From assembly GCA_040377825.1 (NCBI GenBank), contig JBEINZ010000071.1, forward strand, positions 1 through 12,095: a stretch of 12,095 nt of DNA, read 5' to 3'. The DNA comes from JBEINZ01 sp040377825. Lineage in GTDB: Bacteria; Pseudomonadota; Alphaproteobacteria; Rhizobiales; Ancalomicrobiaceae. Shown in pieces: positions 1-7,768 of the stretch. The stretch's first letter is position 1. The number at the start of each line of letters is the position of its first letter. The position numbers were made by a program, and so were the translations under genes. The notes beneath the pieces are model-generated. The model had not been told where the DNA came from. It saw nothing but the letters and a program-made list of their open reading frames with translations, and made no database searches.

Positions 1-861
1 CAATTCCCACACCGAGTCCCAATCGGAGATGACGAAGCCGTCGAAGCCCCAATCGGTTTTGAGGATATCCGTCAGCGTGTGCTTGTTGGCCGTTGCCGGC
101 GTCCCGTTCAGGGCGTTGAACGCCGCCATCACGCTCTGCGCTCCAGCGTCCACGCCGGCCTTGAACGGCGGCAGATAGAGGTCGTGTAGGGTCGGCACGG
201 AAATCTCGGTCGAATTGTAGTCGCGCCCGGCCTCGGCGGCGCCGTAGCCGACATAGTGCTTCAAGGAGGCCATGATGCCGCCGCGCAGGAAGCCGCGCAC
301 TTGGGCGGCCGACATGAGCGAGGCGAGATAGGGGTCCTCGCCCGGCCCTTCCACGACGCGGCCCCAGCGCGGATCGCGCGAGACGTCGACCATCGGTCCG
401 AGCGTCCAATGCAGCCCCACGGCCGAGGCCTCATGCCCGGCCCACTTGGAGGCTGTTTCCACAAGCGTCGGATCAAACGTCGCGGCAAGTCCGATCGGCA
501 CCGGGAAGAGCGTGCGGAAACCGTGGACGGTGTTATGGGTCAATAGGATCGGGATACCAAGCCGCGAGGCGCGCGCGGCCTTCTGGATCTCGGCAATGGC
601 ATGGGGATCGTCGGCGTTCGTGAGCGAACCGATGATGCCGGTTCGTGCCTGTTGGAGATCGAAGTCCGGCGACCAACCGCCTTGCCTCAGCTGTCCAATC
701 TTTTCAGCAAGCGTCATCCGCGCGAGTAGCGCATCGACGCGCGCCTCGACCGCCGGATCCGGCGCGAAGCGACCCGGCTTGAAGCGATCGGGCATGGCCG
801 GATCCGCGCCGGCAGCCGCTATCGCTGAGAGGAAGATGGAGACGGCAGCTGTAAGACGCAT
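1..861 (-). CDS. GH3 beta-glucosidase (BglX-like), N-terminal part, cut by window edge
   Basis: Exported glycoside hydrolase family 3 enzyme, expected to release terminal beta-glucose from oligosaccharides in the periplasm. The minus-strand frame is open from the ATG at 861 to base 1 (287 codons), and the protein continues outside the window. Residues 1 to about 19 form a signal peptide (MRLTAAVSIFLSAIAAAGA). The LARMTLAEKIGQLRQ motif follows at about 46-60, as in BglX. The substrate-binding Lys-His pair is at 201-202 (KHYVGYGAAEAGRDYN), and the catalytic nucleophile is Asp280 in GFVISDW. The acid/base residue and C-terminal domains are not visible. BglX proteins are about 750 residues, so roughly 60% is missing. 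A TTG start at 870 (three codons upstream) has better spacing to an AAGG box than the ATG, so the true start could be either. The gene is divergent from the TetR/RND operon. The family is secure; the exact sugar is not. Confidence 0.9.
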   Translation of the reverse strand, partial: MRLTAAVSIFLSAIAAAGADPAMPDRFKPGRFAPDPAVEARVDALLARMTLAEKIGQLRQGGWSPDFDLQQARTGIIGSLTNADDPHAIAEIQKAARASRLGIPILLTHNTVHGFRTLFPVPIGLAATFDPTLVETASKWAGHEASAVGLHWTLGPMVDVSRDPRWGRVVEGPGEDPYLASLMSAAQVRGFLRGGIMASLKHYVGYGAAEAGRDYNSTEISVPTLHDLYLPPFKAGVDAGAQSVMAAFNALNGTPATANKHTLTDILKTDWGFDGFVISDWDSVWEL

Positions 862-1060
862 GAGTTGCAAAGGATCTGCCTTCTTTCAGGAAACGCGTGG
901 TTTTGGGCGAGGGCGAGTTAGGCCTGAACGCAACGTCATTGCAAGTGCGCCCGCGCCGCGCGGCCTGTCGGTGAACCCAGAAATAGCCGTGACTTCGGAA
1001 GGTGTTTACCGTCTTCGCGGCCGTTTAGCGCGGAACAATCCTTGGGTGCGCTTAAGGGAC

Positions 1061-1091
1061 TTGACAAGCGCCTCCGATGCCCCCAGATGTA
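1061..1091 (+). promoter_or_regulatory. Candidate sigma-70 promoter for the TetR/RND operon
   Basis: A perfect TTGACA -35 hexamer lies at 1061-1066. A weak -10 (AGATGT or GATGTA) lies at 1085-1091, giving a spacer of 18-19 bases. Transcription would begin near 1097, inside the palindrome that follows and about 30 bases before the TetR start. The -35 is read directly; the -10 is inferred from position and fits poorly. Confidence 0.5.
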
Positions 1092-1092
1092 A

Positions 1093-1111
1093 AGCGAATG
1101 AACGTTCGCTC
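1093..1111. promoter_or_regulatory. Candidate TetR-family operator palindrome
   Basis: Two overlapping dyads share this stretch. One is GAATGAAC/GTTCGCTC at 1096-1111, symmetric at 6 of 8 positions around AAC|GTT. The other is AGCGAA-N6-TTCGCT at 1093-1110, with perfect 6-base arms. It lies just after the candidate -10 and immediately upstream of the TetR gene, the usual place for an autoregulatory operator of efflux repressors. The sequence is seen; binding by the adjacent regulator is inferred. Confidence 0.5.
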
Positions 1112-1126
1112 GCCAATGGCTGACCA

Positions 1127-1846
1127 ATGAAACACAAAGCAAAATCGCCTCGGCTTTTGGCCCGGCTGTTTGACTGCTCGGATAACGCCGATGTGACGCC
1201 GCACGAGCAGCGGCGCTTGCATGTTCTGACCGCCGCCAAGATCTGCGTTGCAAAATTCGGATTTCACGGCGCTTCCATGCAGCAGATATGCGCCGAGGCA
1301 CAGATGTCGCCCGGAGCTCTCTACCGCTACTTTAGCTCCAAGGACGAGATCATCGCGGCGATCGCGGATGATGAGCGTCAACACAATGCCGTGCTTCTTT
1401 CCGACCTCGGCTCGGACGGGGACCCGGTGGAACGGCTGATTTCGGTCATCCTTCGTTTTCTACAGAGCATGGAACGACCCGGAACCGCGGCCCTGATGAC
1501 GGAAGTCTTCGCCGAGTCGCTACGGAACTCCGAGATCGCAAAACGCTTCCTGGTGAATGAGGCGGAGGCCGATCAGGCGGTGACCAACTTCCTGCAAGCG
1601 AGCCTAGTCTCGGGCGCCGTCGAGCCGATCATTCCACTAAAGGCTGTGATCGGCGCATTGTCCGCGTTCGTTGAGGGTCTTGTCATTCGCCGCGCGATGG
1701 ACCCTTCGCTAACGACCGAGGCTTTGGAGCCGATTTTGCGCGCCATGCTGGTAGCTCTTTTGCGGCCGAAGAACAATCTTCACGCACTCATCCTAAACCA
1801 AAACGATCCCGAAGCCGCCGATACGTCACGAATGGCCGCTGAGTAA
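1127..1846 (+). CDS. TetR/AcrR-family transcriptional regulator of the RND efflux operon
   Basis: DNA-binding repressor (239 residues), probably controlling itself and the downstream pump genes. The N-terminal helix-turn-helix spans about residues 29-75: RRLHVLTAAKICVAKFGFHG, then the turn and the recognition-helix block SPGALYRYFSSKDEI at 61-75, the classic TetR signature. The rest, to about 215, is an alpha-helical ligand-binding and dimerisation domain with little sequence conservation. The ATG at 1127 has no clear Shine-Dalgarno and adds about 22 residues before the usual family start. An in-frame GTG at 1192 is an alternative. The gene is followed after 56 bases by the adaptor gene on the same strand, which supports an efflux-regulator role. 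The inducing ligand cannot be told from sequence. Confidence 0.88.
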   Translation: MKHKAKSPRLLARLFDCSDNADVTPHEQRRLHVLTAAKICVAKFGFHGASMQQICAEAQMSPGALYRYFSSKDEIIAAIADDERQHNAVLLSDLGSDGDPVERLISVILRFLQSMERPGTAALMTEVFAESLRNSEIAKRFLVNEAEADQAVTNFLQASLVSGAVEPIIPLKAVIGALSAFVEGLVIRRAMDPSLTTEALEPILRAMLVALLRPKNNLHALILNQNDPEAADTSRMAAE

Positions 1847-1902
1847 AAAATAAAAATGCATAGATTCAAACAAACCATGTCCTTCTTTACCGAGACGAGA
1901 CG

Positions 1903-3120
1903 ATGAAACGAACGACTTCAAATTTACTAAGAACTGCAGCCTTTGGGCTCGGTGTCTCTGCTCTTTTGGGAACCCAGATCCAATCGGCCAACGCCCAAGC
2001 GACGGCGCCACAGCCTGTGGCGCCCGCGGTAGCAAAAGCGCCGTCCATCATGGTGGTGGCCGCTGAAAAGCGAGAGATTGTCGAAACGGCGGTCGTCAGC
2101 GGCTCTTTGGTGGCCCGCGAGGAGGTCGTTGTCGGGATCGACATCGAAGGTCTCAAGGTCATTGAGCTGACGGCGGATATCGGTGACAAGGTCAAGGCCG
2201 GTCAGGTCATTGCCCGGCTCGCTAGTGATACAATCGACGTACAGCTTGCGCAGAACGAGTCCTCGCTTGCTCGCGCCGAAGCTTCAATTGCCCAGGCTCA
2301 GAGCGCGATCGAGCAATCGGAAGCCTCGCAAGTCGAAGCCGCCGCGCAGTTGGAACGAACGAAATCGCTCCAAGCCAGGGGCGTGGCGAGCCAAGATCTG
2401 CTCGATCAGCGGCTTTCTCTCGCTCGGGTGGCCGATGCCCGCTTGGCTGGCGCGAAGCATAGCCTGACCTTCGCCGAAGCCGACCGCAATTTGATCCGGG
2501 CCCAGCGGCGCGAGCTTGAGCTGCGGCTCGGAAAGACCGTGATCAAGGCGCCGTCGGACGGACTCGTGCTCGCTCGCAGTGCCAAGATCGGGCAGGTGGT
2601 CGGCGGAGCGGGCGAGCCGCTTTTCCGGATCGCACGCGATTCGAAGATCGAACTCAATGCGGAACTTGCCGAGGCCACGCTTCAGCAGATCACGGTCGGC
2701 CAACCGGTCGCCGTGACGCTCGCCGGCGTCGCGGACACCATCCGCGGCGAGGTGAGGCTCGTATCGCCTGAAATCGATAGCTCCACCCGCCTTGGACATG
2801 TTCGCGTGGCCTTGCCCGTCGATCCGAGACTGCGGGCGGGCTCGTTCGGCCGCGGTCAAATCGAAATTGGTCGCAGGGTCGCGGTGGCGGTGCCTTTGTC
2901 AGCGGTCATCGCCGAAAAGGGCGGGCTCGGCTTGCAGGTGGTTAAAGACGGCATCGTCGAGACCCGCAAAGTCGAGACGGGATTGAAGGATGGCCCTCGT
3001 ATCGAAATCCGGAGCGGCTTAGCCGAAGCGGAGACCGTTATCCTGAAGGCCGGAACATTCGTGCGCAATGGCGATCGCGTTTCGCCGGTCGTGGCCAAGG
3101 TAGGGGAGATCGACGGATGA
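1903..3120 (+). CDS. RND efflux periplasmic adaptor (membrane fusion protein, AcrA/MexA type)
   Basis: Periplasmic adaptor (405 residues) linking the inner-membrane RND pump to an outer-membrane channel. A signal peptide (about residues 1-32, ending SANAQA) precedes the mature protein. It has no lipobox cysteine, unlike AcrA. The domain order is typical: first lipoyl half at about 72-105 (GDKVKAGQVIARL), an alpha-helical hairpin at about 112-208 rich in Ala, Gln and Glu, second lipoyl half at about 212-245 (KTVIKAPSDGLV), beta-barrel at about 248-325, and a membrane-proximal domain to about 395. A purine-rich GAGACGAGAC stretch lies just before the ATG. Its stop codon overlaps the pump start by 4 bases (ATGA), showing translational coupling. 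The family is certain; the substrates exported are unknown. Confidence 0.95.
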   Translation: MKRTTSNLLRTAAFGLGVSALLGTQIQSANAQATAPQPVAPAVAKAPSIMVVAAEKREIVETAVVSGSLVAREEVVVGIDIEGLKVIELTADIGDKVKAGQVIARLASDTIDVQLAQNESSLARAEASIAQAQSAIEQSEASQVEAAAQLERTKSLQARGVASQDLLDQRLSLARVADARLAGAKHSLTFAEADRNLIRAQRRELELRLGKTVIKAPSDGLVLARSAKIGQVVGGAGEPLFRIARDSKIELNAELAEATLQQITVGQPVAVTLAGVADTIRGEVRLVSPEIDSSTRLGHVRVALPVDPRLRAGSFGRGQIEIGRRVAVAVPLSAVIAEKGGLGLQVVKDGIVETRKVETGLKDGPRIEIRSGLAEAETVILKAGTFVRNGDRVSPVVAKVGEIDG

Positions 3121-6100
3121 GATGGAACATTTCCGCTTGGGCAATCCGTAATCCGGTTCCCCCGACCTTGCTGTTCGTCGTGCTTTGCGCGCTCGGCTGG
3201 GTTAGCTTCATGAATTTGCCGATCACTAGGTTCCCGAACATCGACGTGCCGGTGATCGCCATCACGGTGACCGAGCGCGGCTCCGCGCCGTCTGAACTTG
3301 AGACCCAGGTCACAAAGAAGATCGAAGATACGGTCTCAAGCATCACAGGTGTGAAGCACGTCAGTTCGGAGATCACAGACGGTCAATCCGTGACGTCAAT
3401 CGAGTTCCGCCTGGAGGTGAACACGGATCGCGCGCTGAACGACGTAAAGGACGCGATCGCGAAAGTTCGCTCCGATCTGCCCCGGACCGTCGACGAGCCG
3501 ATCATCCAGCGTATCGAGGTCGAGAACCAGTCGATTGTCACCTACGGCGTGTCATCGCCGGGCATGTCTCCGGAAGAACTTTCTTGGTTCGTCGACGACG
3601 TGGTCGTGCGCCAGCTCCAGGGGCTCAAGGGTGTCGGCCGCGTCGACAGGATTGGCGGGGTGCAACGTGAGGTGCAAGTCTCGCTCAATCCCGACCGGCT
3701 CATGGCGCTCGGCATCACTGCCGCCGATGTCAACCGACAACTGAAGGCCACGAGCGTTGATTTGTCGGGCGGCAAGAGCGAGCTTGGTGGCCAAGAGCAG
3801 GCCATTCGCACGCTCGCGAGCTCGCAAAACGCCGAGACGCTTGCAAAGACAAAGATCTCGCTACCGGGCGGACGCGAGGTTCTCCTCAGCGATCTCGGTC
3901 GCGTGGAAGATCGTTGGGAAGAGCCCAAGAGCTTCGCCCGGCTCGACGGCAACCCGGTGATTTCCTTCTCGATCTACCGCGCGAAAGGCGCCTCGGACAC
4001 CACCGTCCAAGCGCTGACCGACGAGAATATCGCTCGATTGGCGGCCGCCAATCCAGAAATCGCCTTTGAAAAGATCGACGACGGCGTTTTCTCGACTTAC
4101 GGCAACTACGAATCCGCGATGACGACTCTGCTTGAAGGTGCGGCGCTCGCGGTGTTCGTCGTTTTCCTGTTCCTTCGCGATATCCGCGCGACCATTGTGG
4201 CGGCGGTCGCGCTGCCGCTCGCTGCGATCCCCACATTTTGGGCGATGAGCTTGATGGGCTTCTCGCTCAATCTCGTCAGCCTGCTCGCGATCATATTGGT
4301 CACAGGCATTCTGGTCGACGACGCGATCGTGGAAATCGAAAACATCGTCCGCCATATAAGAATGGGTAAATCGCCTTACCGCGCGGCAATGGAGGCCGCC
4401 GACGAAATCGGTCTCGCCGTCATCGCGATTACACTAACGATTATCGCGGTCTTCGTGCCGGTCAGCTTCATGGGCGGCGTCGCCGGCCAGTATTTCAAGC
4501 AATTTGGCCTCACGGTCGCGGTCGCGGTGTTTTTCTCGCTGCTTGTGGCACGCTTAATAACACCAATGATGGCCGCCTTTTTGTTCCGCTCCCATGGTCA
4601 TCATGAAGAGCGCGACGGCTGGATCATGCGCGCCTATACATGGTTTCTGGGCGTGACCTTGCGTTGGCGCTGGATCACGTTGATCGCCGGGGTCGCCTTC
4701 TCGATTGTCTCCATCATGTCGGCTTCGACCCTGCCGCAGGGCTTCATTCCGCCCGAAGACGTCTCGCGCATCGTCTTGTCGGCGGAGTTGCCGCCGGGCG
4801 TAAAGCTCGATGAGACCGCCAAGGTAACCGACGAAGTCGTGCGGGAACTTAAGAAGATCCCAGAGGTCAAGTCCGTGTTCGTCATAGGCGGCGCATCGCC
4901 GACGGGGGCGCTCGAGTTGCGCCGCGCCGCGATCACCGTGCAACTCGTGCGTAAGAAGGAACGCAAGCTCACCCAGCAACAGGTTCAACGCGTCATCGCC
5001 GAGAAGCTTGCCGGCATCCCTGACTTACGTTTCTATGCGGTGAACGATCGCGGCGACCGAGAGCTAACCTTCGGCATTCTCGGCGCTGACGGCCAAGCCG
5101 TGAACGAGGCCGCGTTCGACGTTCAGTCGGCCATGCGGAAGAACCCCATCTTCGACAATCCAACCGCGAACGCCGCGCTTGATCGTCCGGAGATCCGGAT
5201 CAAGCCGAGGCTCGATCAGGCAGCCGAACTCGGCATCAGTTCGGAGACCATTTCAGAGGCGATCCGGACTGCGACGATCGGCGAAAGCGGCTCGAACCTA
5301 GCGAAGCTCAGCGCCGGACTTCGACAGATCCCAATCCGCGTTCAGCTCGATACCGCCACCCGTGGCGATCTCGGTGTGATCTCGGCTATTCGGATTCCGA
5401 CGGCGTCCGGCAATTCGGTACCGCTGTCGGCAATCGCCGACATCCAATTGGCACAGGGTCCGTCGGCCATCCAGCGCTATGATCGCGAACGGCGGGTCGT
5501 CATCGCCAGCGATATGGCACTTGGCCATGCGCCGAGCGAGGGCGAGGCGGCGCTCATGGCATTGCCCGAGGTGAAGTCCATGCCTTCAGGCGTTCGCCTT
5601 CAGGCAACCGGTGATACTGAAATCCAGGGCGAGGTCTTTTCCGGCTTCGTTTCAGCCATGGGTGCGGGCATCATGATGGTGCTCGTGGTCCTAATCCTTC
5701 TGCTTGGAAACTTCTTCCTGCCGATTACAATCCTCGCGTCGTTGCCGCTGTCGGTCGCCGGTGTCGTCCTTGCGCTTCAGGCGACCGGCAATCCGGTCTC
5801 GATGCCCGTGGTCATCGGCATCTTGATGTTGATGGGCATCGTCACGAAAAACTCGATCATGCTTGTCGACTTCGCGGTGGAGGAAGAAAGGCGCGGTGTC
5901 CCTCAGCGAGAGGCAATCATCGATGCCGGACGTAAGCGCGCACGGCCGATCTTGATGACGACCATCGCAATGGTAGCAGGCATGGTACCGGCAGCCGTGG
6001 CTTATGGCGAGGGCGGCGAATTCCGTGCGCCGATGGCCATCGCGGTGATCGGCGGATTGCTGGTGTCGACCATTCTGTCGCTCGTGTTCATCCCGTCGTT

Positions 6101-6362
6101 CTATACGATCATGGATGACGTTGCTCGGCTCACCGGACGTGTCTTCGCCTGGATCCTAAGGCCGAACGCCCGGGAGGACGTTCCGGAATATGGACACGCG
6201 GCGGCATCGATTGTTTCCCCGCAGACCAACGCCGCGGCTGTTGCCGCTCCAGTGACCGCGGCACCGAGCGCAACCGTAACGGAGCTGGCTCACCCCGCCT
6301 CGGCATCTGGAGAGGATCCACGCTCGCGCAAGGTCGTTCAGTTGCCTTTGGCGGCTGAATGA
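3117..6362 (+). CDS. RND efflux pump inner-membrane permease (AcrB/HAE1-like)
   Basis: Proton-driven inner-membrane transporter (1081 residues) that exports hydrophobic or amphiphilic compounds through a trimeric pump. TM1 is at about 14-32 and a large periplasmic loop runs to about 335. TM2-TM6 end near 490, a second periplasmic loop covers about 540-838, and TM8-TM12 run from about 843 to 998. The proton-relay Asp pair is present at 401-402 in TM4 (GILVDDAIVEIENI), with the partner Lys at 911 in TM10 (GIVTKNSIMLVDFA). The pump should therefore be active. A histidine cluster (His493, 495, 496) lies in the cytoplasmic loop after TM6. Residues from about 1020 to 1081 form an Ala/Pro/Ser-rich tail beyond the usual end. 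The start overlaps the adaptor stop. No outer-membrane factor gene follows, so a TolC-like channel must be encoded elsewhere. Confidence 0.95.
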   Translation: MRWNISAWAIRNPVPPTLLFVVLCALGWVSFMNLPITRFPNIDVPVIAITVTERGSAPSELETQVTKKIEDTVSSITGVKHVSSEITDGQSVTSIEFRLEVNTDRALNDVKDAIAKVRSDLPRTVDEPIIQRIEVENQSIVTYGVSSPGMSPEELSWFVDDVVVRQLQGLKGVGRVDRIGGVQREVQVSLNPDRLMALGITAADVNRQLKATSVDLSGGKSELGGQEQAIRTLASSQNAETLAKTKISLPGGREVLLSDLGRVEDRWEEPKSFARLDGNPVISFSIYRAKGASDTTVQALTDENIARLAAANPEIAFEKIDDGVFSTYGNYESAMTTLLEGAALAVFVVFLFLRDIRATIVAAVALPLAAIPTFWAMSLMGFSLNLVSLLAIILVTGILVDDAIVEIENIVRHIRMGKSPYRAAMEAADEIGLAVIAITLTIIAVFVPVSFMGGVAGQYFKQFGLTVAVAVFFSLLVARLITPMMAAFLFRSHGHHEERDGWIMRAYTWFLGVTLRWRWITLIAGVAFSIVSIMSASTLPQGFIPPEDVSRIVLSAELPPGVKLDETAKVTDEVVRELKKIPEVKSVFVIGGASPTGALELRRAAITVQLVRKKERKLTQQQVQRVIAEKLAGIPDLRFYAVNDRGDRELTFGILGADGQAVNEAAFDVQSAMRKNPIFDNPTANAALDRPEIRIKPRLDQAAELGISSETISEAIRTATIGESGSNLAKLSAGLRQIPIRVQLDTATRGDLGVISAIRIPTASGNSVPLSAIADIQLAQGPSAIQRYDRERRVVIASDMALGHAPSEGEAALMALPEVKSMPSGVRLQATGDTEIQGEVFSGFVSAMGAGIMMVLVVLILLLGNFFLPITILASLPLSVAGVVLALQATGNPVSMPVVIGILMLMGIVTKNSIMLVDFAVEEERRGVPQREAIIDAGRKRARPILMTTIAMVAGMVPAAVAYGEGGEFRAPMAIAVIGGLLVSTILSLVFIPSFYTIMDDVARLTGRVFAWILRPNAREDVPEYGHAAASIVSPQTNAAAVAAPVTAAPSATVTELAHPASASGEDPRSRKVVQLPLAAE

Positions 6363-6390
6363 CCGGGATAAACTCCACCGATCAAGTTAG

Positions 6391-6417
6391 GGGGCCGTCC
6401 GCTGGGCGGCCCCTTTT
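6391..6417 (+). terminator. Rho-independent terminator of the RND operon
   Basis: A 10-bp GC stem (GGGGCCGTCC / GGGCGGCCCC, one G-U pair) with a 3-base loop is followed by TTTT. It begins 28 bases after the pump stop codon and is oriented to end plus-strand transcription before the convergent flavoprotein gene. Confidence 0.9.
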
Positions 6418-6420
6418 CGT

Positions 6421-6479
6421 TATCGGCTAGAGCCTGTCCCGATCGGATGGAACCATTCGATCGGGACAGGCTCTATCGG
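6421..6479. repeat. 46-bp near-perfect palindrome flanked by TATCGG direct repeats (REP/MITE-like)
   Basis: Arms at 6429-6445 and 6458-6474 are perfect 17-base inverted complements, beginning AGAGCCTGTCCCGATCG. After one G-T pair the stem continues as ATGG/CCAT around a 2-base centre. The 6-base sequence TATCGG occurs on both sides, at 6421-6426 and 6474-6479, like a target-site duplication. It lies between convergent genes, and its right edge provides the TAG stop of the flavoprotein gene. This architecture resembles interspersed palindromic repeats known in Rhizobiales, but copy number cannot be judged here. It could also act as a minus-strand terminator, although no T-run follows. Confidence 0.75.
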
Positions 6480-7699
6480 TTGGCGAGGTAGGATACGACG
6501 CCTCGCCCGGCCGCGGCGCCGGTGGCGAAGGCGGCTTGGAGGAGATACCCGCCTGTCGGAGCTTCCCAATCCAACATCTCTCCGGCGGCGAAGACGCCGG
6601 GCAACCGACGCAGCATGAAGTGGTCGTCCAGTTCCGCCAAATCGATACCGCCGGCGGTGGAGATCGCCCGGTCAAGCGGACGTACGCCCGTCAGGGTCAG
6701 GGGCACGGCCTTGATCGCTTGTGCGAGCCTGCGTGGAGCCGCAGGCAGATCCTTGCCGACGGCCTCGCGCAATAACCCGATCGCGACAGGCGGAAGCCCG
6801 GCCGCCTTACGCAGTCGGTTGGACACGCTATCGCCCGGGCGCGTTCTCGAAAGCACGGACGTCAGTTCGTCTTGGCTCATTCCCGGTTTCAAATCGAGCT
6901 GAATGATCGCGCGGCCTGTAGCGCCGATGCTGTCGCGAATCGCCGCGGAGTGGGCATACACAACGCCGCCCTCGATCCCCTCGGCGGTCACAACCGCTTC
7001 GCCCTTTACGCTCCGCCCGGCGAAATCAAGGCAAACACGCTTGAGCGGCTCACCCTGGTAGCGATCCCGAAACACGTCGGACCATGCGACCTGAAAACCG
7101 CAATTGGCCGGAACGAGCGGTGTCACCGTAACTCCGGCCCGTCGGAGTGACGGGACCCAGCCGCCATCCGACCCGAGCCGCGGCCAACTGGCGCCGCCGA
7201 GCGCGAGCACCACGGCATCGGCTTCGACGGAGATTTCGGCGCCATCTTGGGCAACAAACGTTGCCGCGCCCGATGGGGTGAACCCGGTCCAGCGCAGGCG
7301 CGATCGGATGGTCACGCCGAGGCCCACCAGCTTGACCAACCAGGCCCGCAGCAGCGGTGATGCCTTGAAAGACGTCGGGAAGACGCGGCCGCTGGAGCCG
7401 ATGAAGGTGTCCTCGCCAAGACCGGCGGCCCAGGCTCGGACACGATCCGGCGGGAAGGCCTCAATCGCGGGATCGAGCGCCTCCCGCGCGCTCCCGTATC
7501 GGCCGAGAAAACGCTGAAACGGTTCCGAATGGGTCAGGTTCAGTCCGCCACGACCGGCAAGGAGGAATTTGCGCCCAATCGACGGCATTCGATCGAATAT
7601 GCCGACCGATAGCCCGGCCTCGGCCATGACCTCGGCGGCCATGAGGCCGGCCGGCCCGCCTCCGATTACGGCGACGGTCTTCTTTACGGCGTCGGTCAT
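6473..7699 (-). CDS. BaiN/HI0933-family FAD/NAD(P)-dependent oxidoreductase (TIGR03862-like)
   Basis: Probable cytoplasmic flavoprotein oxidoreductase of 408 residues. The N-terminal Rossmann FAD-binding motif is VIGGGPAGLMAAE at 11-23, followed by the family-specific AGRGGLNLTHSE at 48-59. A middle substrate or NAD(P)-binding region follows. The C-terminal FAD motif spans about 347-394 and includes STAGGIDL and GVFAAGEMLDWEAPTGGYLL. Length and motifs match the TIGR03862/HI0933 group, to which the bile-acid enzyme BaiN is related; the substrate in this organism is unknown. The ATG at 7699 has a GGGAG box 7 bases upstream. It lies 69 bases after the L,D-transpeptidase gene on the same strand with no terminator between, so co-transcription is likely. 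The TAG stop is made by the edge of the adjoining palindrome. Confidence 0.88.
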   Translation of the reverse strand: MTDAVKKTVAVIGGGPAGLMAAEVMAEAGLSVGIFDRMPSIGRKFLLAGRGGLNLTHSEPFQRFLGRYGSAREALDPAIEAFPPDRVRAWAAGLGEDTFIGSSGRVFPTSFKASPLLRAWLVKLVGLGVTIRSRLRWTGFTPSGAATFVAQDGAEISVEADAVVLALGGASWPRLGSDGGWVPSLRRAGVTVTPLVPANCGFQVAWSDVFRDRYQGEPLKRVCLDFAGRSVKGEAVVTAEGIEGGVVYAHSAAIRDSIGATGRAIIQLDLKPGMSQDELTSVLSRTRPGDSVSNRLRKAAGLPPVAIGLLREAVGKDLPAAPRRLAQAIKAVPLTLTGVRPLDRAISTAGGIDLAELDDHFMLRRLPGVFAAGEMLDWEAPTGGYLLQAAFATGAAAGRGVVSYLANR

Positions 7700-7768
7700 T
7701 GCGTTACTCCCATGAGTGGGGAGCTATCAACGATCCGCGCGCGACACACAAGGCGTCAAACGACCCGG

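Larger units (their letters stand above)
862..1126. promoter_or_regulatory. Divergent intergenic region between GH3 gene and TetR/RND operon
   Basis: These 265 bases separate two outward-reading genes and should hold both promoters. The right half has a recognisable promoter and palindrome, listed separately. On the minus strand an AAGG box lies 8 bases before the TTG at 870, but I see no clear -35/-10 pair for the glucosidase. No convincing small gene or RNA is visible. Confidence 0.6.

Noticed and set aside
446..1123. Open plus-strand frame opposite the glucosidase gene
   Set aside because: It is antisense to a clear GH3 coding sequence and has no family resemblance; long shadow frames are expected in GC-rich DNA.
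1116..1130. Four-codon upstream ORF (Met-Ala-Asp-Gln-stop) overlapping the TetR start
   Set aside because: It has no ribosome-binding site and is too short to distinguish from chance.
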